Source: Verrucomicrobium sp.
Lineage (GTDB): Bacteria; Verrucomicrobiota; Verrucomicrobiia; Methylacidiphilales; UBA1321
DNA length: 64,000 bases
Direction of reading: 5' to 3'
Assembly (NCBI GenBank): GCA_017849585.1
Contig: JAFIGT010000018.1
Span: 1 to 64,000 of the forward strand
Shown: positions 9,081 to 17,584 of the stretch, piece after piece
How the letters are laid out: every line of letters starts with the position of its first letter
Position numbering within the stretch: the first letter of the stretch is position 1
Translations under genes and position numbers: made by a program
The notes under the pieces: model-generated
Told to the model about the DNA's origin: nothing
Database searches by the model: none
What the model saw: only the letters and a program-made list of their open reading frames with translations

Positions 9081-10478
9081 TTACGCCTTCTTCACCCGGT
9101 GCAACGACGTGTAGATAAAATACATCGCGACCAGCATGCCTACCGTCGGCACCACCGTGTTCAATACGCGCATCATGAAGATCGTCGACTCCGGCTGCGC
9201 GATGCCGTGCGAGGCATGATAGCCGGTCATGTTCAGGATCACGCCCGTGAACAGCAAGCCCACCGACGCGCCAATCTTGATCGCCATGCCGTACATCGCA
9301 TAGAACGATCCGTAGATCGAATGTCCCGTCTCCTTCTCATGCTCGCGACCTAGTTCGCCCGTCAGCGCGGGCATGATCACCCAAAACGCCGTCATGCCGA
9401 AGTTGCCGAGGATACCGGTGTAAATCGCCCAGTACGGATGCTCTGGCGTCGCCGCCCAGAAAGTCAGGATGTAGCCGATCATCGCAATGATCATAAACAG
9501 ATACAGGGTCGGCTTCTCACCCAGCTTCTTCGCGCAATAATTCACCACCGGGCAGAAGAAAATCACCGCCGTGGAATTGATCGTCGCGCTGATACCGCCC
9601 AATACGGCCACCGCCTTGGTATCACCGCCAAACATGTAACAAAGGGAGATATAAAATCCGAGATTACTCACCAACAACGAACAGGTCAGCAGACAGAAGA
9701 TGGCCAGCAAAATGCCCCGGAACGATTTCAACGCCCACAGTTCCTTCAACACCGCGAACTCTTTCAGCTTCTCCTCGCCCTTCTCCGCCACGGCGTGATA
9801 CTTCCGGTTTTCCTTGCAAACAAACACCGGCAATACCGATCCCAATAGCAGCAGCAAACCAAAGCCAATGCCAACATACTTCATCCCCTCCGCCGTATTC
9901 TCAAAGCAATCACGCTGGCAGAGCCAGTAAATCCACCCCATCAAAAATGTCCCCACGCTGACAAACGCCGTGCGGAACGACATCGCCTTCATCCGCTCCG
10001 ACGGCACGGTCGACACCTCGCCCAGCAACGCCGAATAGGGCACCATGAAAAACGAATACGCTGTAAAATGCGCCAGCGCGAAAGCGATCAACCACCAACC
10101 CGCCATCGTCGCGGACATTCCCTTCGGCACGAACCACACCATCGCGAAAGTGAGGAAACCAAAGATACCACCCCAGATCATGTAAGGGTGACGCCGCCCC
10201 ATTTTACCATGCGTGCGGTCGCTCAACGCGCCAATCCACGGATCGATCAGAATTTCCCAAAAGCGCGGCAATGAAAACGCAATTCCAATGAGCACCGGAT
10301 CCACTCCATAGATCACATTGAAAATCGGATTCGCCATGTTCTTCATGGCGTACTGCATGCCGATGTCGGGAATACCGCCCGAGCCCAACCCCAAGCATTG
10401 GAGAATGCTCAGCTTGGGATAGGTATGCGCTGGAACAGTTTCTTCAACATCCGATTTGGTTTCAATTATATCGGCCAT
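9081..10478 (-). CDS. GPH family sugar:cation symporter (MelB-like MFS)
   Basis: 465 residues with about 12 hydrophobic segments. The family hallmark is clear near residue 70: the DPWIGALSDRTHGKMGRRHPY loop between helices 2 and 3. GPH proteins import glycosides, pentosides or hexuronides with Na+ or H+. It is the last gene of a minus-strand group (RuBisCO-like protein, GntR regulator, 2-hydroxyacid dehydrogenase), so it probably imports the substrate of that pathway. A 136 bp gap with inverted repeats separates it from the dehydrogenase gene and may hold its own promoter. Confidence 0.88.
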   Translation of the reverse strand: MADIIETKSDVEETVPAHTYPKLSILQCLGLGSGGIPDIGMQYAMKNMANPIFNVIYGVDPVLIGIAFSLPRFWEILIDPWIGALSDRTHGKMGRRHPYMIWGGIFGFLTFAMVWFVPKGMSATMAGWWLIAFALAHFTAYSFFMVPYSALLGEVSTVPSERMKAMSFRTAFVSVGTFLMGWIYWLCQRDCFENTAEGMKYVGIGFGLLLLLGSVLPVFVCKENRKYHAVAEKGEEKLKEFAVLKELWALKSFRGILLAIFCLLTCSLLVSNLGFYISLCYMFGGDTKAVAVLGGISATINSTAVIFFCPVVNYCAKKLGEKPTLYLFMIIAMIGYILTFWAATPEHPYWAIYTGILGNFGMTAFWVIMPALTGELGREHEKETGHSIYGSFYAMYGMAIKIGASVGLLFTGVILNMTGYHASHGIAQPESTIFMMRVLNTVVPTVGMLVAMYFIYTSLHRVKKA

Positions 10479-10492
10479 ACTTACCTTTTACC

Positions 10493-10513
10493 GAGTTGTA
10501 GAGTAAACAACTC
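10493..10513. promoter_or_regulatory. Inverted repeat upstream of the GPH symporter gene
   Basis: GAGTTG (10493-10498) and CAACTC (10508-10513) form a 6 bp perfect palindrome with a 9 bp spacer, 15 bp upstream of the symporter start. The position suits an operator or a leader hairpin. The same gap also has an imperfect inverted repeat at 10547-10557/10566-10577 (ACGGATTCCGA / TCCGAAATCCGT), closer to the end of the dehydrogenase gene. Confidence 0.3.
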
Positions 10514-10614
10514 TCATGACAATCACGATCTCATTGGCGCGATGCAACGGATTCCGAATTCGCCATCCGAAATCCGTTTAAGAACTTGATTTAATGAGAC
10601 TTAACTACTCGCTA

Positions 10615-11652
10615 TTATTTCGTCTGTTCGGACGGCTTGCTGCGCAGTTTGCTCACCGTTTCCCACTGCGCGCGTTGGCAGCGTTGCGGGGGCAATCCCT
10701 TCAGCACTTGTTCCATGTCGTCGACAACAAGTTGCCCCATCCACGGCCAGATTTCCGGAATGTTACCGGCACGATGTGCCTGCAAGACGGTGTTCGGCGT
10801 CTTGCGAGCGCGATGGTTGGCCGGGATCGGTTCGTCGGGCCAAACGTCGATGGCCGCGCGAATTTGACCCGATTGGGCTGCGTCGAGCATTTCGTCGAAG
10901 TTCACAATTCCGGCGCGGCTGGACAACACCACGATACTGCCCTTGGCCATGCTGTTGAAATATTTCGCGCCGATGCCGCCCGCGTTTTCAGTCGTCGTCG
11001 CCGCCAGCAGGAACACCACGGCCGATTTTTGGAAACATTCCGCCAGTGTGGCCGGGGTCAATCCCGCTTCACGCAGAATGGTCGGGTGAATCCACGGATC
11101 ATGCGCGAGAATTTCGCCGCCGAAGGGACGCAGCAACGGCAGGAGCGCCTTGCCCACATTGCCGAAACCGACGATGCTCATCGTGCGGCCACTCAGCAAA
11201 ATCGAGTCGTAATTATCGCCTTCGCCGTAAAGCGTTTCATTGCCCGCGCGAATGGCTGCATCGGCCTGATGAATCCGGCGTGCACACGACAGCGCGAGGC
11301 CGAGCGACATTTCCGCCACGGGTTTGGCAAAGACGGGGCCGGTCGCACACACATAAATTCCCCGTCGATGACATTCCAGGTAATCGACGTTCGGCATGAA
11401 ATTACTCTCGACGTTGAACACAGCCTTCAGGTTCGGCGCGCGGTCCAGTCGTTCCTTCGGCAGAGCGGATTGACCAATCAGAATGGTCGCTTCGGGCAGA
11501 TACTTGTCGATGTGCGCATCGGTGGCGGGCGCCCCGTCATGCCAGATGACATCTCCCAGCGATTCGAGACGCTTCTTGGTGGCGTCGTCGAAAATCTGGG
11601 CGATGGGGCGCGGGTATGGGTCGAGGAGAATCAGGGGACGTTTTGTACTCAT
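10615..11652 (-). CDS. D-isomer-specific 2-hydroxyacid dehydrogenase
   Basis: 345 residues. A central Rossmann domain has SIVGFGNVGKALLPLLRPFG (about residue 165), and the family catalytic triad can be read as Arg in LSSRAGIV, Glu in DVWPDEP and His in QAHRAGNIP. Enzymes of this family reduce 2-keto acids or oxidise D-2-hydroxyacids with NAD(P)H. It lies between a GntR/AraR-type regulator (63 bp upstream) and a sugar symporter, so a sugar-acid intermediate is the likely substrate rather than serine or formate metabolism. Confidence 0.88.
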   Translation of the reverse strand: MSTKRPLILLDPYPRPIAQIFDDATKKRLESLGDVIWHDGAPATDAHIDKYLPEATILIGQSALPKERLDRAPNLKAVFNVESNFMPNVDYLECHRRGIYVCATGPVFAKPVAEMSLGLALSCARRIHQADAAIRAGNETLYGEGDNYDSILLSGRTMSIVGFGNVGKALLPLLRPFGGEILAHDPWIHPTILREAGLTPATLAECFQKSAVVFLLAATTTENAGGIGAKYFNSMAKGSIVVLSSRAGIVNFDEMLDAAQSGQIRAAIDVWPDEPIPANHRARKTPNTVLQAHRAGNIPEIWPWMGQLVVDDMEQVLKGLPPQRCQRAQWETVSKLRSKPSEQTK

Positions 11653-11715
11653 GATAGATGTGGGTTGGTTAATGAAGGTTGAAAGGAATGAACAAAAAAG
11701 GAGAACCGCGATTCG

Positions 11716-12822
11716 CTAACCGGTCTGGCCGGTAACTAACTCACCGCGCAATTGCACTTCGCTTACCGGCAGATGCTCGCCACGCATGAGAGTGTTGAGG
11801 CATTCGAAGGCGCGCAATCCCATGGCCTCATAGGGCACGCGATAGGTGGTCAGGGGAATGGCGCTCGCCGCCGCCACCGCGCAGTCATCCATACCGGTGA
11901 TTTTTACCGGGCCGGGAATCGCCACACCCCGATCGCGCAATGCCTGCAACATGCCGACCGCCATGTTGTCACTTGAGCAGACGATACCCTCAAGATCCAT
12001 TTTGCGATTCAGAAAACTCTCCGCCATGCGGCGCGGCTCATCAATCGGATCGACGAAATTCGGATTCATCTCCGACTCCAGCATCACCCATTTTTCATTC
12101 TCCGCCACACCCGCCTCTTCCAGCGCCTGCCGATATCCCAGATAACGGTCGCGAATGAATGGCGTCCAGGCGTAATGAGAGAAAAAGCCCACCCGGCGCA
12201 GACCTTGGTCGAGGAGATGCTTTGTCATCGTGTAGCCCGCGTGCAAACCGTCCACCACCACGGCCGGCCGTCGCATGCCGGGCAGGTTCAGCTCGAGCAG
12301 AACGACGGGAAAGGGACAACTCAAAATCATCTGCGAGTAATACGCCATCTCCTCGGGATTAGTGATGACCGGGAACAGGACCGCTCCCTTTACATTGAAC
12401 TCCGCCAGACGTCCCACGATTTCCGCTTCCTTGCGAAAGTCCGTACCGGCCGACAACGTTAGCGTCCGGCGTTTCGCCGCAAAAGCAGCCTGCTGAAACC
12501 CTCGCAACATGCGCCACCCGCCGACATGTTGATCGCCGGGATAAATGAACGCGCAGGCATCGAGATCGAGCGAGGCCGGATTGGCCGCGCTCGCCATGCG
12601 AATCACCCGCGTGCCGGAACGAGTCCGACGCTCCACCAGCTTTTCCTGCACCAGTCGCGCCACGGCCCGGCCCACCGTCCCGCGGCTGCATTGAAACTCC
12701 GCCGCCAACTCTTCCTCCGTCGGAATCTGATCACCAATTCCCCAGACACCTGTCGCAATCCGGTTATGTAATTGGGCGAAAACAAAATTCTGCTTGGTGA
12801 GGGACTCACTCTGTAGGGCCAT
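11716..12822 (-). CDS. GntR-type regulator with LacI-like sugar-sensing domain (AraR-like)
   Basis: 368 residues. The first 75 are a winged helix of the GntR class (IPTEEELAAEFQCSRGTVGRAVARL). The rest looks like a type-1 periplasmic-binding fold as in LacI/GalR (FIYPGDQHVGG, VLFPVITNP, VCSSDNMAVGMLQALRDRG, GMDDCAVA), the architecture of Bacillus AraR. It would repress sugar genes until a sugar binds. Neighbours on the same strand are the RuBisCO-like gene upstream and the dehydrogenase and symporter downstream. An 8 bp inverted repeat just upstream of its start is a candidate autoregulatory site. Confidence 0.88.
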   Translation of the reverse strand: MALQSESLTKQNFVFAQLHNRIATGVWGIGDQIPTEEELAAEFQCSRGTVGRAVARLVQEKLVERRTRSGTRVIRMASAANPASLDLDACAFIYPGDQHVGGWRMLRGFQQAAFAAKRRTLTLSAGTDFRKEAEIVGRLAEFNVKGAVLFPVITNPEEMAYYSQMILSCPFPVVLLELNLPGMRRPAVVVDGLHAGYTMTKHLLDQGLRRVGFFSHYAWTPFIRDRYLGYRQALEEAGVAENEKWVMLESEMNPNFVDPIDEPRRMAESFLNRKMDLEGIVCSSDNMAVGMLQALRDRGVAIPGPVKITGMDDCAVAAASAIPLTTYRVPYEAMGLRAFECLNTLMRGEHLPVSEVQLRGELVTGQTG

Positions 12823-12831
12823 AGCTTCTTA

Positions 12832-12865
12832 TATGTTCTACAATTAAACAATAAGCAAGAACATA
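12832..12865. promoter_or_regulatory. Candidate operator: TATGTTCT...AGAACATA
   Basis: An 8 bp perfect inverted repeat, TATGTTCT at 12832-12839 and AGAACATA at 12858-12865, separated by 18 A+T-rich bases, lies 10 bp upstream of the GntR/AraR-like regulator start. Placement and symmetry suit a dimeric repressor acting on its own promoter. No second copy was searched for computationally. Confidence 0.4.
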
Positions 12866-13003
12866 ATAATCCCGCACTCGCTAAATCCATGACTTGGAAG
12901 TCATTGTGAGTATCCAGCTTACTTTCCGCTATCAACGCACCTAATGTGTGTACACAGTTTCGCCCTAGCCAAGGTCGATGGCCATGGCGGGTTCCCGCCG
13001 ATG

Positions 13004-14104
13004 TTAGGAACTCCTTGCCCCCGCAACAAAGCTTTTCGCCCGTTCGAGCAATGCGTTTCCATCCGCCGCTTCGTATAGACTGCCGCCAATGAGCAACATC
13101 ACATCCTCGCCGTAAAAGGCAATGGTTTCGCTCAGTCGCTCGATCTTGATCCCGCCCGCCGGGACAGGGAACACGGGAGGCAAGCCATCGTCCGATTGCC
13201 GCAGCAAGTCAGCCAATCGCGCGCAGGTTTCCTTCGAATAGGTAAAGCGGCCGCCGTAATTCGGATAGATCACCGCGTCGGCGCCGAACCAGCGGAACAG
13301 CCTTCCGAGTAGCGCCTCGGGCGAGATGCGCAAGGCACCGCCAAAGCTCGGATGCGCCAGCAGCGGCACGGTGAGTTCATTGCGCACAATTTCGTGCAGC
13401 AGCGGCAACCCGAGCAGCATCGGAGAAATCATGACGCCCCCTACCCCGGCCTTTTGGGCAAACCGTAATTGCTCCAGCACACGCGAAGGCGAGCCAATCA
13501 GATTCGGCACATAGAGACTCTGCCGCCCCGTCGTCTGCGCCGCGCGCTTCGTCGCGTCCACGCACGCGCGCACGCGGCCTTCGAACCGGCTGAAAGCGTG
13601 ATCCGCCAACCCGTGATCGTCCTTGATGAGGTCGATGCCCGCGAGCGCAAAGGTATGACAAATCGCTGCAAGCTTGTCCGTGGAGAGACCCATCGGCTTC
13701 AACGCGGTCGACGTGAGCGGTCCCGTGGGCACCCCCACCGCCTGGCGAATTCCCGCAATGCCGAAACGCGGTCCACCGAGCGTCTGCAGGAGACTCGCCG
13801 GAATCCGTACATCCTCCAGCAACACATCCGGCTGCAGAGAGGTATTACCAAAAAGCACGTTCAACAATTGTGCCGGATCATTGCCTGCGGTGGCCTCGGG
13901 ATGCTCGATCGTCACGCGAAACTCACCCGTCGTCAACGCCTCGATGGAGCGGACATGTCCCACGATATGATTGACGACAAAATCGTCGCGCAATACGGAA
14001 CGCGGCAATTCCACCGCTTGCTCCAGCAAAATACCCTCTGTTCTGGCCTCAATATCGGCTGGAGCAGATTTGACGATGTAGACCACCTCGATTCCGGAAT
14101 TCAT
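13004..14104 (-). CDS. RuBisCO-like protein (type IV, possibly OiaX-like)
   Basis: About 366 residues, shorter than true RuBisCO large subunits (about 450). RuBisCO-superfamily landmarks are visible: GPRFGIAGIRQ, the KP motif Lys136 (TALKPMGLS), Lys161-Asp-Asp-His164 at the carbamylated-lysine site (true RuBisCO has KDDE), PNLIG, HPSFGGAL and PAGGIK. The Glu-to-His change excludes ordinary carboxylase chemistry. From memory, KDDH-type proteins include OiaX, the 3-oxo-isoapionate-4-phosphate decarboxylase of apionate breakdown; that assignment is an inference. ATG 14104 is chosen over an in-frame TTG at 14110 because an AAGG lies about 9 bases upstream. Co-directional with regulator, dehydrogenase and symporter genes. 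Confidence 0.8.
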   Translation of the reverse strand: MNSGIEVVYIVKSAPADIEARTEGILLEQAVELPRSVLRDDFVVNHIVGHVRSIEALTTGEFRVTIEHPEATAGNDPAQLLNVLFGNTSLQPDVLLEDVRIPASLLQTLGGPRFGIAGIRQAVGVPTGPLTSTALKPMGLSTDKLAAICHTFALAGIDLIKDDHGLADHAFSRFEGRVRACVDATKRAAQTTGRQSLYVPNLIGSPSRVLEQLRFAQKAGVGGVMISPMLLGLPLLHEIVRNELTVPLLAHPSFGGALRISPEALLGRLFRWFGADAVIYPNYGGRFTYSKETCARLADLLRQSDDGLPPVFPVPAGGIKIERLSETIAFYGEDVMLLIGGSLYEAADGNALLERAKSFVAGARSS

Positions 14105-14183
14105 GAACAAGCCTTTCGAAAAGTCGATGGATTTAATGGAGTTAAGGCGCGCCTAGCAAGGCTAAACTGATCACCTCAGATCA

Positions 14184-15044
14184 TCAGGCCCGCTTCAGTT
14201 GGATCACCGGGTACGAGCCCAGCACCGCGCAACGATGCGTGCAGCGGGTAAGACGCTTCAACGCCTTCTGAAAAGCCGCCTGCGTGGGATTCCCCTCGAA
14301 TTCGATCATGAATCGGTATTCGCTGAATTTCCCCGGAATCGGTCGCGACTGGATCTTCGTCAGATTCAGGTTCTGTTTCGCCAACACCTGCAGCACATGA
14401 AAGAGAGAGCCCGGCTTGTGCGCGGCTTCAAAAATGAGCATTGTGCGAGTTGGCTTCCCACTTTTCTTGAGCTCCTGACCGACCACAAAGAACGTCGTCT
14501 GATTCGCCACTTCCGAGCCCACATCATTGCGCACGACCTTCAGCTTGTACAAATCCGCCGCGTGCAATCCCGCGATCGCCGCCGTGCCGGGCTGCTCATA
14601 AGCAATGCGTGCCGCCTCGGAGGTGCTCACCACGGTTTCCAATGCCACCCCGGCGTAATGTTTCTTCAACCATGCCTTCGCATGCTTGAACGGCGCGAGG
14701 TGCGAGTAAATCGTTTTGATCTTCGCCTTCGGATTGCGCGCCAGCAGCGCCAATTGCACCGGCATCGCAATCGCCTCGCGAATGGCCAGGGCGTGATTCT
14801 GATTCTCCGCCATCAGGATGAGCTGATCGACCGTATTCAAGATCATGCCCGCCGAGGCGTTCTCGATCGGCACAATGATCTCGGAGAACTTTTCGGCCAC
14901 CAGCGCCGCAAAACACTCCTCCTCCGTGTGGCAGGAAATCAGTTCGGCCTTCGGAAACCGGCGGCGTGCCGCCAAATGGGAAAAGCTGCCCACTTCCCCG
15001 AAATACGCAATGGGAAGCACGGGCGCGGAAACCTTCTTCGTCAT
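14184..15044 (-). CDS. pheA: Prephenate dehydratase with ACT domain
   Basis: 286 residues: a prephenate dehydratase domain (YFGEVGSFSHLAA at the start, VPIENASAGMI near 75) and a C-terminal ACT domain (HKPGSLFHVLQVLAKQNLNL, then QSRPIPG) for phenylalanine feedback. It converts prephenate to phenylpyruvate in phenylalanine synthesis. There is no chorismate mutase domain. The conserved TRF motif reads Thr183-Thr184-Phe185, so the catalytic Thr is kept but the Arg is replaced. It stands 79 bp upstream of the RuBisCO-like gene on the same strand but is functionally unrelated. Confidence 0.88.
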   Translation of the reverse strand: MTKKVSAPVLPIAYFGEVGSFSHLAARRRFPKAELISCHTEEECFAALVAEKFSEIIVPIENASAGMILNTVDQLILMAENQNHALAIREAIAMPVQLALLARNPKAKIKTIYSHLAPFKHAKAWLKKHYAGVALETVVSTSEAARIAYEQPGTAAIAGLHAADLYKLKVVRNDVGSEVANQTTFFVVGQELKKSGKPTRTMLIFEAAHKPGSLFHVLQVLAKQNLNLTKIQSRPIPGKFSEYRFMIEFEGNPTQAAFQKALKRLTRCTHRCAVLGSYPVIQLKRA

Positions 15045-15179
15045 GCCAACGATTAACCAGTCGCGCCTCTGAGTTCAATGCAAATTGCAGCGTCACCACC
15101 CCTAGCCTTGCCTCGCCCAGTCAGCTGCTTGACTTTCTCTCCCCTCACGTTATCGTATTTTCAGAAAATATTGAAAGTT

Positions 15180-15716
15180 ATGAATACTGAAAACGCCGCG
15201 AAAAATCAGTTTCTTCAGTGCTGGGGCGAGATGGGCAGTTCCTGGGGTATCAACAAGACCATGGCGCAGATTCATGCCCTCCTCATGGTGAGCGACCAGC
15301 CCTTAAGCACCGACGACGTCATGAGCGAGCTGCAAATCAGCCGCGGCAACGCCAACATGAATCTCCGCAGTCTCGTCGATTGGGGACTGGTGCGGCGCTC
15401 CCATCAAAAGGGAGACCGCAAGGAATACTTCCAAAGCGAAAAAGGCGTCTGGAAAATGTTCTGCGCCATCGCCCGTGAACGCAAACGGCGGGAGATCGAG
15501 CCGGTGATCGCCGGACTGGAAGAATGCCTGCAACTGGCGGGGCGCGACAAAGGTTCGGAAAATTTCCGCAAGCAGATCACGGAACTCCTCGAGTTCTCCA
15601 AGACCATCGACTTCCTGATGGGACAGGTCGCCCGGCAGGAGGAAAACAAGATTCTCCCTATCCTCGTCCGCATGCTGGGCGGGAAAAAGAGCACGAAATC
15701 GAAAGGGACATCATGA
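15180..15716 (+). CDS. GbsR/MarR family transcriptional regulator
   Basis: 178 residues from ATG 15180; an upstream in-frame start at 15078 would add residues without domain similarity. The winged helix (LSTDDVMSELQISRGNANMNLRSL then DWGLVRRSHQKGDRKEYF) is the GbsR/MarR-like pattern, followed by helical residues likely for dimerisation. Its stop overlaps the start of the next gene (ATGA at 15713), so the two are translated together and the regulator probably controls the reductase. Confidence 0.82.
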   Translation: MNTENAAKNQFLQCWGEMGSSWGINKTMAQIHALLMVSDQPLSTDDVMSELQISRGNANMNLRSLVDWGLVRRSHQKGDRKEYFQSEKGVWKMFCAIARERKRREIEPVIAGLEECLQLAGRDKGSENFRKQITELLEFSKTIDFLMGQVARQEENKILPILVRMLGGKKSTKSKGTS

Positions 15717-16651
15717 TCACTCCCCACCACGCCGTCACCGGAGCGTTTGGTTACTCGGGAAAATACATCACGCAACGTCTCCTCGACCGGGGCGAGACCG
15801 TGATGACCTTGACCAATTCCGTTCACCGCGCGAATCCCTTCGGCGACCGGATCGCGGTCTCCCCTTTTCATTTCGACGAACCGGATAAACTGGCGCAGTC
15901 GCTGGAAGGCGTGAAGGTGCTCTACAACACCTACTGGGTGCGGTTCAACAGTCGCTGGTTCCAACATAACGAGGCCGTGCGCCAGACGCTCACCCTCTTC
16001 GCTGCAGCCAAGCGTGCCGGAGTGGAGCGCATCGTGCATGTCAGCATTACGAATCCGTCCATCGATTCGCCGCTCGATTATTTCCGGGGCAAAGCGGAGT
16101 TGGAGCAAGCGCTGATCGATTCCGGTCTTTCCTACGCCATTCTTCGGCCCACTGTGCTTTTCGGCAAAGAGGACATCCTGATCAATAATATCGCGTGGAC
16201 CCTGCGACATCTGCCGGTCTTCGGCGTGTTTGGCGATGGACAGTATCGGTTGCAACCGATCTATGTGGAAGACCTAGCTGCGCTCGCAGTGGAAAGCGGG
16301 CAGCGTCGCCAAAACGAGATCATTCAGGCCATCGGACCGGAAACTTTCACCTATCGCGAACTCGCGCAAGCCATCGGTCGCCGGATTGGCGTCGAACGGC
16401 CCATAATTTCCCTGCCTCCCGAACTCGGCTATTGGGCGGGCTGGCTGCTCGGCCAACTTGTGAACGACGTGATGATCACACGTGAGGAAATCAAAGGACT
16501 GATGGCCGATCTTCTGTACGTAGACGCACCGCCCGCCGGAAGGACCCGCCTCACGGACTGGGTTCAGGCCCATGCGGATACCCTGGGCCGACGCTATACG
16601 AGCGAACTGGCCCGGCGACGCGACCGGCTCTCCGCCTATGCGAGCAATTGA
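15713..16651 (+). CDS. NmrA/NDUFA9-like NAD(P)-binding reductase
   Basis: 312 residues from ATG 15713, which overlaps the preceding stop. The N-terminus has an atypical-SDR dinucleotide site, VTGAFGYSGKYITQRLL, and the rest follows NAD-dependent epimerase/NmrA-like proteins: strand-helix repeats, DYFRGKAELEQAL with the SDR-type Tyr and Lys region, ILRPTVLFG. Such proteins act as quinone or sugar-nucleotide reductases or redox sensors. No specific substrate can be read. Operon with the GbsR-like regulator. Confidence 0.8.
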   Translation: MITPHHAVTGAFGYSGKYITQRLLDRGETVMTLTNSVHRANPFGDRIAVSPFHFDEPDKLAQSLEGVKVLYNTYWVRFNSRWFQHNEAVRQTLTLFAAAKRAGVERIVHVSITNPSIDSPLDYFRGKAELEQALIDSGLSYAILRPTVLFGKEDILINNIAWTLRHLPVFGVFGDGQYRLQPIYVEDLAALAVESGQRRQNEIIQAIGPETFTYRELAQAIGRRIGVERPIISLPPELGYWAGWLLGQLVNDVMITREEIKGLMADLLYVDAPPAGRTRLTDWVQAHADTLGRRYTSELARRRDRLSAYASN

Positions 16652-16721
16652 CCGGCGTACCGCTCTTTTTCTCCCCGCTGACTCGACAACCACCCTCGCG
16701 ACAGATTAGTCTCGTTTTCCT

Positions 16722-17513
16722 ATGGCCACCGATTACCACATGCACACCCCTCTTTGCGGCCATGCCACCGGGGAGCCGCGCGAATACGTTCTCGCCGCCC
16801 AGGCCGCAGGTCTCACTGAAATTGGTTTTTCCGATCACAACCCGATGCCGACCCAGTTCGACGACTGGCGCATGGCGCCGGATCAGTTCACAGAATATTT
16901 GAAATTGATCGCAGACGTTCAGGCTGAGTTCCCGAATTACCCGATCCGGCTCGGTCTGGAATGCGATTACCTCGTCGGTTACGAGGAGCATATCCGTCAT
17001 CTCGCCGCGCAAGCGCCGTGGGATTACCTCATCGGTTCCGTGCACTACATCACGCCGAGCTGGGACGTGGATAATCCCAAGCATCTCAAGAAGTGGACTG
17101 AGCAGCCGGTGGACGAAATCTGGACGCTCTATTTCAAGGAATACACCCGCATGGCGGAGTCGGGCCTCTTCGATTTCGTCGCGCACCCCGACCTCGTGAA
17201 GAAGTTCGGGCATCGTCCCGAGGGAGATCTGTCGCGGTTCTACACGGAAACGTTGAACGCCATTGCGGAAAACGGTCTTACGATGGAAGTGAGCACCGCC
17301 GGTTTGCGCAAGGACGCGAAGGAAATCTACCCGAGCCGTCAGTTCATCGAAATGGCCTATGCGCGACGCATTCCCATCGTGATTAACTCCGACGCCCACT
17401 CGCCCGCCGAGGTCGCCTACGAATTCAAGCAGGCCACCGCGCTGGTGAAGGAAATCGGCTACACCAAGGTGATGCAGTTCAAGGACCGCAAGGCGATCCC
17501 GGTGGATCTGTAA
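16722..17513 (+). CDS. hisJ: PHP-family histidinol-phosphatase (HisJ-like)
   Basis: 263 residues of the PHP metal-dependent phosphoesterase fold. Metal ligands appear in the usual places: DYHMHTPLCGH at the start, GFSDHNP (about residue 38), GLECDY (near 70), GSVHYI (near 105), FVAHPDL (near 150), EVSTAG and NSDAHSP (near 225). HisJ removes phosphate from histidinol phosphate in histidine synthesis. The protein length fits. No other his genes are nearby, so a related phosphatase role is possible. Confidence 0.85.
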   Translation: MATDYHMHTPLCGHATGEPREYVLAAQAAGLTEIGFSDHNPMPTQFDDWRMAPDQFTEYLKLIADVQAEFPNYPIRLGLECDYLVGYEEHIRHLAAQAPWDYLIGSVHYITPSWDVDNPKHLKKWTEQPVDEIWTLYFKEYTRMAESGLFDFVAHPDLVKKFGHRPEGDLSRFYTETLNAIAENGLTMEVSTAGLRKDAKEIYPSRQFIEMAYARRIPIVINSDAHSPAEVAYEFKQATALVKEIGYTKVMQFKDRKAIPVDL

Positions 17514-17584
17514 GAGCCGTCTGCGATCCTTTCGTGGTGACTCTTTTAGAGCCTACATTCTGCGGCATCTGCAGACAGCCCCGT

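Noticed and set aside
15524-15712. N-terminal extension of the NmrA-like reductase
   Set aside because: It overlaps the regulator gene in another frame; the dinucleotide motif begins right after ATG 15713.
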